The position numbers and the translations under genes are program-made. Of a stretch of 64,000 nucleotides of DNA, positions 1-9,200 are shown in pieces. Position 1 is the stretch's first letter. The number at the start of each line of letters is the position of its first letter. Under the pieces are notes generated by a model. It was not told the DNA's origin and ran no database searches. It was given only the letters and a program-made list of their open reading frames with translations. Source of the stretch: Pseudodesulfovibrio sp. 5S69 (lineage in GTDB: Bacteria > Desulfobacterota > Desulfovibrionia > Desulfovibrionales > Desulfovibrionaceae); NCBI RefSeq assembly GCF_037094465.1, contig NZ_CP146609.1, positions 1,489,501 to 1,553,500 on the forward strand. The letters run 5' to 3'.

Positions 1-2391
1 CCAGGCGATGACCGCCTTCTCCGGGTTGTAGGGGTTGCCCTTGAGGTCCACCGAAGCGCGGTTGTACAGCACGCGGCGGTTGACGGGCCAGCACCAGGAG
101 AAGTTCGGGTACAGGCCGATGTTGGCCTGCGCCTCGGACTGGGCCAGCTCGCGCCGTGCGGCCAGGTTGCCCTTGGCGGTGTAGGAGTTGCAGTACAGCC
201 AGTTGCCCGAGGTGGTCGAGCCGTCGGCCTGCAGGAAGGCGAAGCTGGGAACCTGTTCGCCCTTCTTGTACATTTTACCCTTGACCTCGATATCGCGGGT
301 GAACTGGCCGTTGATCAGCTTGGCCGTTTTGTGAGCGTCGAACACGCCGTCGGTGGCGATGGCGTCCCAGGTCAGGCGGGTGATGGGCTCGGGGTAGACC
401 CCGCCCTCCTTCTTGTACAGGTCCTGAATGTTCTTCATCAACTCGTACATGAGGTCGCCGTCCGGCTTCTGGCCGTTGGGAGAGTCCGGACCCTTGTAGC
501 GCCACTGCATCCAGCGGCCGGAGTTGGTGATCGACCCTTCCTTCTCGATGGACACGGCGCAGGGCAGGAAGAACACCTCGGTCTTGATCTTGGAGGGGTC
601 CATTCCCGGTCCTTCCCAGAACCAGCCGGTCTCGTTGGGGAAGATGTTGACGTTCACCAGCCAGTCCAGCTTGGTCATGGCCTGTCTGGTCTTGTTGGAG
701 TTGGCGCCGGAGCAGGCCGGGTTCATGCCCCAGGCGAGCATGCCCTTGAACTGGCCCTTGTCCATCTTGTCGAACACGGTCAGCCAGGAGTATTCCCTGG
801 CGGACAGCGAGTCGAGCCTGGGCAGGTAGTTGTAGGCCGTCGCGGGGTCGTCGTCCTGCCACATGGACTTGATCAGCGAGGCGGAGTACTTCGGGAAGTT
901 GCCCCACCAGTTGGCCGATTTCGGATCATGGGAGATCGGGGTGTGGGCCTTGTTGTACGCTTCCAGGGTGGGCTCGGAACCCTGCGGGGTCGCGAGGTAG
1001 CCGGGCAGGATGTGGAACAGCAGGCAGTGGTCCGTGGACCCCTGGACGTTGGATTCGCCGCGCAGGGCGTTGACGCCGCCGCCGGCCACGCCGATGTTGC
1101 CCAGCAGGAGCTGGATCATGGCCATGGAGCGGATGTTCTGTACGCCGACGGAGTGCTGGGTCCAGCCCATGGCGTACATGATGGTGCCCGCCTTGTCCGC
1201 CTTGCCGGTGGCCGCGTAGGTCTCGTACAGCTTGACCAAGGCTTCCTTGGGCATGCCCGAGATGGAGGAGACCTTGTCCATATCGTAGCGCGCGTAGTGC
1301 TTCTTGAGCAACTGGTACACGCACCGGGGATCTTTCAGGGTCGGGTCCTTCTTCGGGTTGCCTTCGGCGTCCATGGCAAAGGCCCAGTTGGACTTGTCGT
1401 AGGACCGGGTGGTCTCGTTGTAGCCGGAGAACAGGCCGTCGTGGAAGGAGAACTTGTCGCCGACGATGAAGGAGGCGTTGGTGTAGTTGACCACGTACTC
1501 GTGGAAGATCAGGTCCTTGTCCAGGATGTACTTGATCATGCCGCCGAGCACGGCGATATCCGCGCCGGAGCGGATGCCCGCGTAGAAGTCGGCCTTGGCC
1601 GAGGTCCTGGTGAAACGGGGGTCGACGTGGATCAGGGTCGCGCCCTTTTCCTGCGCCTTGGTCACCCATTTGAAGGAAATGGGGTGGTTTTCGGCAGCGT
1701 TGCTGCCCATGATGAGAACACAATTGGAATTCTGGATGTCAATCCAGTGGTTGGTCATCGCACCGCGTCCGAACGACTCTGCCAGAGCCGCAACAGTTGC
1801 GCTGTGTCAGATACGTGCCTGGTGCTCGATATACACCAGGCCGAGGCTGCGGAGCATCGTCTGGTAAGCCCAGCACTCCTCGTTGTCGAGAGCGGCGGAG
1901 CCGAGGGAGGCGATGCCGTCGCAGCGGTTGACCACCTGGCCCTTGGCGTTCTTCTCGGTCCAGGTCTTGTCGCGGGTTTCCTTGATCCGCTTGGCGATGG
2001 TTTCCAGCGCCCAGGACAGGGAGACCTTCTTGAATCCCTTGGAATAGGGAGCCCGGTACAGGACGGAGTCCGGACGGCGGTCGTTGTCGCCCAACTGCCA
2101 GATGGAGGCGCCCTTGGCGCACAGGGCGCCTTCGTTGATCGGATGGTCCGGGTCGCCTTCGACGTTGACGGCCTTCATGTCCTTGAGGGACGTGTTCACG
2201 ACCAGGCCACAGCCCACTGCGCAGTAGCAGCATACGGACGTGGTCTGCTTGCTCCATTTCGGGTCCAGGGCGGCGGCGAAATTCGGCAGCGTCGCCGTCT
2301 TGGCCTTGCAGCCGAACCCGAGCCCGCCGAACGCCGTGGCCGTGGCCGCGACAGCGGAGAGCTTGAGGAAGTTTCTACGGTTGGTGTGCAT
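1..2391 (-). CDS. fdnG: Formate dehydrogenase, catalytic alpha subunit, selenocysteine-containing (3' end outside window)
   Basis: Periplasmic oxidation of formate to CO2 at a Mo/W-bis-pterin site. The N-terminus has a Tat signal (NRRNFLK, residues 4-10), followed by a [4Fe-4S] motif CCYCAVGC with a later Cys in GALCAKG. An in-frame TGA at 1807-1809 is codon 195; it sits in ARI-U-HSATVAALAESFGRG, which then runs into GAMTNHW. This is the conserved selenocysteine signature of FdnG-type enzymes, so the two ORF pieces are one gene. A strong Shine-Dalgarno (AGGAGGT) precedes ATG 2391. 797 codons are visible and the family is about 1000 residues, so the C-terminus and the beta subunit lie off the left edge. 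Maturation genes fdhE and fdhD lie just upstream. Confidence 0.96.
1779..1809 (-). promoter_or_regulatory. Sec UGA codon and candidate bacterial SECIS hairpin
   Basis: The UGA (1809-1807 on the minus strand) is followed after 10 nt by CUGUUG-CGGCUC-UGGCAG, a six-pair stem (including G-U pairs) with a six-base loop holding GGCU. This resembles the SelB-binding apical loop of E. coli fdhF/fdnG mRNAs in position and size. The Sec reading is secure from the protein context; the exact hairpin fold is inferred. Confidence 0.7.
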
Positions 2392-2415
2392 TATACCTCC
2401 TGTGTTGAATGCGGG

Positions 2416-2646
2416 TCAGCGCCCGCGGATCTCGCGGCCGAGCGCCACGAGCAGCTTGTAGCCGCCGGACTGTACGGCGGGACCGCAACCGGCCGGGATG
2501 ACGGCGGGCTCGCCGATGTGGCGATGGACCGCCGGGGTCATCTCCCGGGCCGCCTGACGGACCTCGGCCGCAGCGAATCCCAGCCCGCCGAAGGGCATGG
2601 GCGCCACGGCGGCGGCAGCCGGCAAATGTTGGTTGTTCATGCGCAT
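2416..2646 (-). CDS. Small hypothetical protein (76 aa) ahead of fdhA
   Basis: This short ORF ends 24 nt before the fdhA start, on the same strand. A GAGAGG Shine-Dalgarno lies 7 nt before ATG 2646, and the third codon positions are GC-rich as in its neighbours. The protein is Ala/Pro/Gly-rich (LPAAAAVAPMPFGGLGF near the N-terminus) and has a single Cys near residue 54. No signal peptide or known domain is recognised. It may be a real leader gene of the fdh operon, or a leader peptide whose translation matters for fdhA. Function unknown. Confidence 0.5.
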   Translation of the reverse strand: MRMNNQHLPAAAAVAPMPFGGLGFAAAEVRQAAREMTPAVHRHIGEPAVIPAGCGPAVQSGGYKLLVALGREIRGR

Positions 2647-2865
2647 GCGCGTACCTCTCCCATTACTACTGTTATCCCCCTTATGATGAATCCGGGGCAG
2701 GCGGGCAAAGGAAGGGGTCTTGCGGCCCTTTTCACACAGGGAAAAACGTGCTTTTTTTAGCAGGATGGTGCTATTGCTGGGTCTACTTTATGTCAGTTTT
2801 GGCATAAGTTGATTTCCGCCTCACGGTTTGACACCGGAAAAATCGGGCGAAAACGGGGTGCGGCG
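2647..2865 (-). promoter_or_regulatory. Upstream region of the fdhA operon
   Basis: This stretch lies between the terminator of the DDE protein and the small leader ORF, and should hold the fdhA promoter. The clearest element is the spaced palindrome at 2789-2807, listed separately. No convincing sigma-70 or sigma-54 hexamer pair was found. Confidence 0.45.
2789..2807 (-). promoter_or_regulatory. Putative operator TTATGC-N7-GACATA (copy 1)
   Basis: Read on the minus strand the site is TTATGC, CAAAACT, GACATA. Extended, it is a near-perfect palindrome (TTATGTCA, four bases, TGGCATAA on the plus strand; 7 of 8 positions symmetric). The same two half-sites at the same spacing recur at 4900-4918, upstream of fdhE. 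Shared sites at two fdh promoters suggest a common regulator, which is not identified in this window. Confidence 0.5.
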
Positions 2866-2914
2866 AACGGGGAAAAGCCTGGATCCGGATTTCCGGACCC
2901 GGCTTTTCCCCGTT
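2866..2914 (-). terminator. Hairpin terminator after the IS1595-like gene
   Basis: AACGGGGAAAAGCC (2866-2879) pairs perfectly over 14 bases with GGCTTTTCCCCGTT (2901-2914). An inner TCCGG/CCGGA stem fills the loop. It lies 17 nt after the stop at 2931. A T-tract is weak on either strand. Confidence 0.65.
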
Positions 2915-2930
2915 TTGCCGGCGCATGGAG

Positions 2931-3860
2931 CTAGTCCGTATTCGGCACCAATGCGCAGAGATAGGCGGCCAGGATTTCAGCCAGGGACTTTTCGCGGTTG
3001 TTGAAGCGGAATTCCAGCTCCTTCATGTACAGGGGGAAGCGCTGGCAGGAGATGCCCCGGAATTTCTTGATGCGCGACTGGGCGTACTCCCAGAATTCGT
3101 CGTGCACCGCGTCGATGTACGGGGGCTCGTCGTAGCGGCGGATGACCTCGTAGGGCAGGGAGTCGTTGCCGCAGAACATGAGCGCGTCGTACTCCTTGTA
3201 GCGGTCCGTGTAGACCAGGTTGCCCGAGCGGATGAGCTTGAGATGGAAGTTCATGTGGAAGTGGAACAGGGTCTCGGCCTGGAAGCCGGGCACCAGGTCG
3301 ATGAAGACCAGGTCGTCGCGGCGGAGGATGCCGTAGACCGGGATGGTGTCCATGCGCATCTCGCGCGGTCCGCCGGTCAGCCGGTTGCCCTTTAGGTAGG
3401 AGTCCAGGCCGGTGGCCGGGCTGATCAACTGCCGGGCGTCCAGGGCGTTGGCCAGGATGGCGAAGCGGATGGCGGTCAGGGCCTTGTAGACCGTGTTGTA
3501 GGACAACCCCAGCTCCTCCTTCATCTGATGGACCGAACGCTCCTCCACGAACAGGACGATGAGCCGGAGCCATTCGCCGGGGCTGAGCGCGCCGTTGTTG
3601 ATCCACCGGCCCGAGAAAGGCTGGAAGGTGTACTTGCAGGCCGCGCAGCGCAGCCGTTCGCCGGACAGGGTATAGACCTTGCGGTGGCCGCAGCGCGGGC
3701 AGAAGGGATCGCCCGTGGGCCAGGCCAGTTCCAGGAGATAGTCCCTGGCCTTGTCCTCGTCGCGGAGCAGCGCCTCGAAGGCGGCACCGTTGTCTGGCGG
3801 TGCGATGGCCGGCATGATGTGCGAATGCTTCTGCATGACGTCCCGTTGCGTTTCGGGCAT
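2931..3860 (-). CDS. IS1595/ISXO2-family DDE transposase-like protein in the fdh cluster
   Basis: This 309-residue protein has an N-terminal zinc ribbon (CPRC...CAAC, residues 54-75) and a DDE_Tnp_IS1595-type catalytic domain. Candidate acidic residues are D153 (GLDSYLKG), D219 (YTDRYKEY) and E255 (HDEFWEYA), and the family-typical EFRFNNRE follows at about 283-290. GGGAGG lies 4-5 nt before the ATG. The gene starts only 14 nt after the fdhE stop, on the same strand, which leaves no room for a right-hand inverted repeat. No terminal repeats or target duplication were seen. It could be an intact transposase or a domesticated DNA-binding protein co-transcribed with fdhE. The family call is firm; its role is open. 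Confidence 0.8.
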   Translation of the reverse strand: MPETQRDVMQKHSHIMPAIAPPDNGAAFEALLRDEDKARDYLLELAWPTGDPFCPRCGHRKVYTLSGERLRCAACKYTFQPFSGRWINNGALSPGEWLRLIVLFVEERSVHQMKEELGLSYNTVYKALTAIRFAILANALDARQLISPATGLDSYLKGNRLTGGPREMRMDTIPVYGILRRDDLVFIDLVPGFQAETLFHFHMNFHLKLIRSGNLVYTDRYKEYDALMFCGNDSLPYEVIRRYDEPPYIDAVHDEFWEYAQSRIKKFRGISCQRFPLYMKELEFRFNNREKSLAEILAAYLCALVPNTD

Positions 3861-3874
3861 GGTCCCTCCCGCTG

Positions 3875-4762
3875 TTAGAACCCCCAGGCGGACAGGGTGG
3901 CCCGCCGGTACCCCTGGTTCGCGGCCACGTAGTCCAGGGCCAGGGAATCCAGGTCGTCCAGGACCGGGAGCGCCACGCGGTCCAGTTCCCGGAAGTCGAT
4001 GGTCTTCACATAGGCCTTGCAGGTATCGCAGACGTCCACCCGGAAGCCGGGCTCCTCGTCCACGGTGAAAAAGGTCAGCTTTTTCTGGTCGTCCTCGCCG
4101 CAGACCGGGCAGGCTATGCGCTTGATCCGGTAGTGGTGGCGGCAGAACGAGCAGGTGGCGTGCCGGAATCCTTCCTTCTGCTCAAGGGAGGAGATGAGCG
4201 GCATGGACCCGCAGACCGGGCAGGTGCCCACGGGCGTGACCTTCATCTCGGGCAGCTTCTCGGCCAGCATCCCGGCCGCGGCCTCAAGGGACGGGCCCAT
4301 GGCCGCCAGGGCCAGGAAGGGCAGGGTCCGCGGGGCGTCGGGCATGCGCTCGGCCCAGGTGGAGAAGAAGGTCGTGTCGTCGTCCAGGACGTGCCGGAAC
4401 AGCTCGGCCGGGGTCAGATCGCCCTTGTCCAGGGCCTCGGCCACGATTTTCGCGCCGTCGCCCAAAGGGCCTTCGGACTTGCCGACCAGGTCGACCATTT
4501 TGCCGAGCAGTTTCTCGGCCTGGGCCGCGTCAAAGGGAAAGTTCTCGCGGTTGATCAGGGACACCCCCTGGAGCACGGCCTCGGGCGGGGTGAGCTCGCC
4601 GTCCGGCGGCAGGGTCACCTCAGCCTCGGGCAGGGCGGCCAGTTGAAGGTGCGTCACCGCATCGAGTAAGTCGATGAGTTCCGCGGAGATGTACGACTTT
4701 TTGCGAAGCTGCGCCAGCTTACGGTCGAGCCTGCTCGTCTCAAGGGCCATGTTGCGTTCCAT
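3875..4762 (-). CDS. fdhE: FdhE, formate dehydrogenase accessory protein
   Basis: A cytoplasmic factor needed for active periplasmic formate dehydrogenase. The C-terminal half carries rubredoxin-like iron-binding Cys pairs: CPVC (TPVGTCPVCGS), CSFC, CPVC (IACPVCGED) and CDTC. The alpha-helical N-terminal half is typical of the family. An in-frame GTG 31 codons upstream exists, but the ATG at 4762 has GGAG 8 nt before it and is preferred; another ATG four codons later is also possible. It is followed at 14 nt by the IS1595-like gene, so the two are probably co-transcribed. Confidence 0.93.
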   Translation of the reverse strand: MERNMALETSRLDRKLAQLRKKSYISAELIDLLDAVTHLQLAALPEAEVTLPPDGELTPPEAVLQGVSLINRENFPFDAAQAEKLLGKMVDLVGKSEGPLGDGAKIVAEALDKGDLTPAELFRHVLDDDTTFFSTWAERMPDAPRTLPFLALAAMGPSLEAAAGMLAEKLPEMKVTPVGTCPVCGSMPLISSLEQKEGFRHATCSFCRHHYRIKRIACPVCGEDDQKKLTFFTVDEEPGFRVDVCDTCKAYVKTIDFRELDRVALPVLDDLDSLALDYVAANQGYRRATLSAWGF

Positions 4763-4998
4763 GTGGTTCTCCAGAGTGTTTTCCGATCTTGAAAAACAGT
4801 ATCGGAGCGGAACGCTATCTTGCCAAAGGTCTTGCACTTCCTCAAGGTTTGACACTCATATTGATAACCAGTTGAGATACAAGTATTTTATTTGACAAAT
4901 TATGCTTAAATGGACATATAATGGATAGAATGGCTCAATAAAACGGGTTGGTTACAAAGGTGGAAAAAATCATGCTTCCACGCTCGGCGAGCCCGGAA
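4763..4998 (-). promoter_or_regulatory. AT-rich upstream region of fdhE
   Basis: This 236-nt AT-rich gap separates fdhD from fdhE, indicating a separate fdhE promoter. It contains the second copy of the TTATGC-N7-GACATA site. A -35/-10 pair could not be fixed with confidence on the minus strand. Confidence 0.45.
4900..4918 (+). promoter_or_regulatory. Putative operator TTATGC-N7-GACATA (copy 2)
   Basis: The plus strand reads TTATGC, TTAAATG, GACATA. Both hexamers and the seven-base spacing match the site at 2789-2807, which lies upstream of fdhA. The spacers differ, as expected for a protein-binding site rather than a duplication. Confidence 0.5.
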
Positions 4999-5784
4999 TC
5001 AGAAGCCGACGATGCGTCCGTTGTCGTTGTAGACCCAGAAACTGTCGTCGCGGATGTTGCCGATGAGGGTGATGCCGGTCTTGCGGGCCAGTTCCACGGA
5101 GAAGCTGGTGGCCACGGCCGTGGAAGCCAGGACCGGGACGCCGATGCGGACCACCTTGAGCAGGATTTCCGAGGCGATGCGTCCGGTGGAGACGATCATC
5201 TTGTCGTCCACGGCCACGTCGTCGAGGAAGCACTGGCCGCAGAGCATGTCGATGGCGTTGTGCCGCCCGATGTCCTCGCGGAACAGGAGCATCTCGTCGG
5301 GTGTGCACAGGGAGGAGTTGTGGCAGCCGCGCGTGGTCTTGTACAGGGTGGAGCGCTCGTGGAGCTCCCTGGCCAGGGCCAGGATCTGCTCCGGGGTGAC
5401 GCGCACGTCGCCGCCAACCTTGCGCTTGGAGATGGTCGCCACGTTGCGCCCGAAGTTGGTGCCCTTGCCGCAGCCCGAGGTGATGGACCGCTCCATGATC
5501 CGGTTCTCCCACGGGTCGTGGCAGACCTCCACCTCGGCCACCAGCCGGTCGCCCTCGTCGCGTACGGTCAGGTCCGTGATCTGGGCGGGGCTGGAGACGA
5601 AGGCGTCGGACTTGAGAAAGCCCACGGCCAGGTATTCCGGGTACTTCGCGGTGCACAGCAGGGTGACCACCTCGCGGCCGTTGAGCATGATGGTCAGCGG
5701 CACCTCCCGGATGGAGCTGATCCGCTTGCGGGTGAACCCCTGTTTGTATTCGTGGATTTCGTATTCGTATGATTCCGCGCTCAT
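4999..5784 (-). CDS. fdhD: FdhD, formate dehydrogenase sulfurtransferase
   Basis: FdhD carries sulfur from IscS to the Mo cofactor of formate dehydrogenase. Family motifs are visible: REVPLTIMLNG near the N-terminus, REDIGRHNAIDML in the middle, and STGRIASEIL followed by STAVATSFSVELA towards the C-terminus. The usual two-Cys loop (CxxC in E. coli) reads SGCGKG here, with one Cys only, so sulfur relay may use that single Cys. The start is placed at ATG 5784 (GGAGG 6 nt upstream); a 27-codon upstream extension in frame lacks a ribosome site. Confidence 0.93.
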   Translation of the reverse strand: MSAESYEYEIHEYKQGFTRKRISSIREVPLTIMLNGREVVTLLCTAKYPEYLAVGFLKSDAFVSSPAQITDLTVRDEGDRLVAEVEVCHDPWENRIMERSITSGCGKGTNFGRNVATISKRKVGGDVRVTPEQILALARELHERSTLYKTTRGCHNSSLCTPDEMLLFREDIGRHNAIDMLCGQCFLDDVAVDDKMIVSTGRIASEILLKVVRIGVPVLASTAVATSFSVELARKTGITLIGNIRDDSFWVYNDNGRIVGF

Positions 5785-6199
5785 TTCCGCCTCCGTGCCG
5801 CAGTGCGGCGTCCCTTCCTGGCCCCTTCCTACCGTTTGGCGAGGGGGCCGGGCAAGCCCGCCCATTTACCCCTGACTCTCACACCCGGCCGGGCGTTCGG
5901 AAGCGGTCACCGGCATGGACGCGGGCCCGGTGGGGGGCTTCATGCCGGAGGAAGGCTTGGGCAGCGGGATGAAACTCCAGATTTTGACCAAGCCGCTCAA
6001 GGACGTCGGCCGGACCTCTTCCTCGGCTGCCCGGACAGCCCGGACTCGCTCGCCTGCCCGCCTGTTTCAGCGTGGGAGCGCACGCCTCCTGGCGGGCTTC
6101 GGACACCCTCCTGTTTAAGCTCATCGGTCGCAACCTGGGCGGCTCCCACAAACAGTTCTCCGACCTGGCGGCGTGTCCTCCGGGCAAAGCCGGACAAGG
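5785..6199. other. Stretch with no supportable gene
   Basis: About 415 nt lie between fdhD and the RND terminator. Short open frames exist on both strands (for example 5915-6118 plus), but none has a good ribosome site, a recognised domain or convincing length. It might be gene remnants. Nothing else was identified. Confidence 0.4.
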
Positions 6200-6235
6200 A
6201 AAAGGGCGGTCCAGCTTCCGCGGGGCCGCCCTTTT
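6200..6235 (-). terminator. Terminator of the TetR-MFP-RND operon
   Basis: AAAAGGGCGG (6200-6209) pairs with CCGCCCTTTT (6226-6235). On the minus strand this is a GC stem opening with an A-run and ending in a T-run, 18 nt after the RND stop codon. Confidence 0.8.
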
Positions 6236-6253
6236 GCATCCGTTTCCCGGAGG

Positions 6254-9200
6254 TTATTCGGCGGCAACCTCCGCCTTGAGGTCGCTGCCCCGCTCGACCA
6301 CCGCGGGGTCCCAGCGGTACTCCTTGAACTTCTGGCGGAAGAAGAAGGAGTAGAGGACCGGGCAGAGCACCAGGGTCAGGACCGTGGCCACGGTCAGGCC
6401 GGACATGATCAGGTTGGCCATGGGCCGCCACATCTCGCCGCCCTGGAGCGACAGCGGGACCATGCCGATGATGGTCGTGGTGGCGGTCATGATGATCGGG
6501 CGGGCGCGCTCCATGGACGAGAGCACGATGGCGTCGGCCATGGGCAGCCCCCGGCCACGCTGTATCTCGATGCGGTCGATGAGCATGATCGCGTTGTTCA
6601 CGATGATGCCGAGCAGGGAGATCATGCCGAGCATGGGCATGAACCCGAAGGGCGAATTGGTCGCCAGCATGCCCACCGAGATGCCGATGAACATGGGCGG
6701 CAGGGTGAGCAGGATGATCAGCGGGCGGCGGATGGAGTTGAACTGGAAGATGAGCACCAGCACGAGCAGTCCCATGGCCAGCGGCATGTGGGCGTTGATG
6801 GCCTCCTGGGCCTGGGCGCTCTCCTCGAATTCGCCGCCGTACTCCACGTTGTAGCCCAGCGGCCAGTCGCTCTTGTCCATGAGCTCGCGAACGGCCGGCC
6901 GGACCTTGTTCAGGATGGACAGGGCGTAGTAACCGTCGGCCACGTCCGCCTTGATGGTCATGGTCCGTCCCTGGTCGCGGCGGCGGATGTCGGACGGCTG
7001 CCATTCCAGCTTGGTGGTGGCCACCTGGGACAGGGGCACGCTCACGCCGGTGTCGTAGGAGTAGACGTTCAGGCTGTCGACCTTGTCCAGGTGGTTGCGG
7101 AAGCCCTCGTCGTTGCGCAGCAGGATGGGGATGATGGTGTCGCCCTCTCGGTAGTCCGAGGCGGGCAGCCCGGACATGGCGGTCTGCAGCGACACGGCCA
7201 CGTCGAAGCTGGACAGCCCGGCCTCGCGGGCCTTGTCCTGGTCCACGTGGACGATCATCTTCTTGGTCCACTGGCCCCAGTCGTCCCAGACGCGGGTCAC
7301 GCCCTCCTGCTTCTCCACGATGGGCACGATCTCGTCGCGCAGGGCGTAGAGGGTCTTGATGTCCGGACCGGACAGGCGGATCTGGAGCTTGGCGCCCACC
7401 GGCGGGCCGTTCATCAGCTTGTTCAGGCTGTAGTCGGCGTCGGGGAAGCCCATGTTCAGGGCCTGCCGGGTGCGTCGGATGACCTGGTCCACGGCCTTGA
7501 TGGACGTGGTATTGACCACGAGGGTGGCCAGGTTGTCGTTTTTCTGCTCCAGGTTCAGCGGCAGGTACCAGCGCGGCCCGCCGTGGCCCACGAACACGCC
7601 CACGCCGGTCACTTCCTTGTCGGCCAAAAGGACCTTCTCCAGCCGTTCCACGCGCCGTTCGGTGGCGGTGATGTCCGTGCCGTAGGGTTGCCAGAAGTCG
7701 ATGGTGAACTGGGCCCGCTCGTTGGGCGGGAAGAACATCTTGGGCACGAACCGGAAGGCCCAGCCCGAGACCGCACAGCACAAAAGGATGGCGGCCACGA
7801 ACACGACCCGGTGGCGCAGGGACCACAGGAGCAGCCCCCGGTAGGCGCGGTACAACCGGCTCGAAAAGGTCTGGATGGTCAGCTTGGGCTTGAGCAGGTA
7901 GTAGCACATCATCGGGACCATGGACATGGACAGCCCCCAGGAGCAGGCCAGGGTCAGGGTGACCACGATGAACAGGGATTCGCAGAATTCGCCCACCGGG
8001 TGGGTGGTGGCCAGCGGGATGGGCAGGAAGGCGAAGATGGTCGTCAGCGAGGCGGCCAACAGGGGCATCCACAGCTCGCCGACCGCGCCGGTGGCGGCCT
8101 TGAGCCGGTCTTCGCCCGCGGCCAGGCGGACCAGGATGGCCTCGGACACGACCACGCCGTTGTCCACCAGGATGCCGAGCGAGATGATCAGCGAGGCGAT
8201 GGAGATGCGCTGCAGCCCCACGCCGAGGTAGGGCATGAGCGCGATGCAGCCGAGCATGGCCATGGGCACCAGGGATCCGGCGATGACGCCCGTGCGCAGG
8301 CCCGCGAAGAGCAGGATGATGACCACCACGAAGGCAAACGACTCGATCAGGTTGATCATGAAGTCGCTGATGGCCGTGTTGACGTAGTCGGGCTGGAACA
8401 CGACCAGGTTGGTGTCCAGCCCGACGAACATGTTGGCCTTGAGCTCGTCCAGCCGCTTGGCGACCTTTTGCCCCAGTTCGGTGATGTTGCCCCCGTCGGC
8501 CATGGACACGGCGAGCATCAGGCAGGGCTTGCCGTTGTACCGGGCCATGGTGGACGGCGGGTCCGTGAAGCCGCGCGTGATGTCGGCCACGTCGGCCAGC
8601 CGGACCGAGGTCTTCTTGCCCGGCGGGCGGATGGACAGGGAGTAGATGTCCTGCACGCCCTTGAACTCGCCGGTGGGCTCGATGACGATGCGTTCCGGGC
8701 CGACCATGCTCGATCCGCTGGGCTGGAGCGTGTTCTGGCGGTCTATCATCTGGGCCAGGACAAAGGGGCTGATTCCGGCCGCAGCCATGCGCGAGTTGGT
8801 GAAGTCCACGAAGATGCGTTCGTCCTGTACGCCCCAGCGCTCGACCTTGCCCACGCCCTTGATTTTGAGCAGCTCGTCGCGCATGTCGTCGGCCGCGTCC
8901 TTGAGTTCGCGGTAGGAGAACCCGTCGCCGGTCAGGGCGATGACGATGCCGTAGACGTCGCCGAACTCGTCGTTGACCTGCGGGGTGCGAGCCTCCTCGG
9001 GCAGGTCCGGGGCGGCGTCGTCCACCTTGTTGCGCAACTTCTGCCAATAGGGCTGCATGTTCTTGATGGTGTCTTCGAACTCCACCTCGATGATGGACAG
9101 ACCGGACATGGACTGCGATTTGACGGTCTTGACCCCGTCGATCTCGCGGATTCTCTCCTCAAGCTTGTCGGTGACCAGCTCCTCCACCCGCTGGGGCGAG

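Noticed and set aside
1807..1809. Stop codon splitting fdhA (pseudogene)
   Set aside because: Both sides continue a normal formate dehydrogenase in the same frame and the flanking residues are the Sec signature, so it is recoding and not a broken gene.
331..2760. Very long plus-strand open frame (809 codons) opposite fdhA
   Set aside because: It is a high-GC antisense shadow of fdhA; it has no recognisable domain and no ribosome site. The same applies to other long antisense frames such as 6173-9598, 22133-25066 and 32938-36417.
2800..2813. TGGCATAAGTTGAT as a sigma-54 promoter
   Set aside because: The gap between TGGCAT and TTGA is three bases instead of five and it points away from fdhA.
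4892..4922. TTGACA and TATAAT as a plus-strand promoter
   Set aside because: The spacer is 19 nt and no plus-strand gene follows; fdhD lies on the opposite strand.
5915..6118. Possible 67-codon gene between fdhD and the RND pump
   Set aside because: No ribosome site, low-complexity Arg/Ala/Ser composition in the second half and no family likeness.
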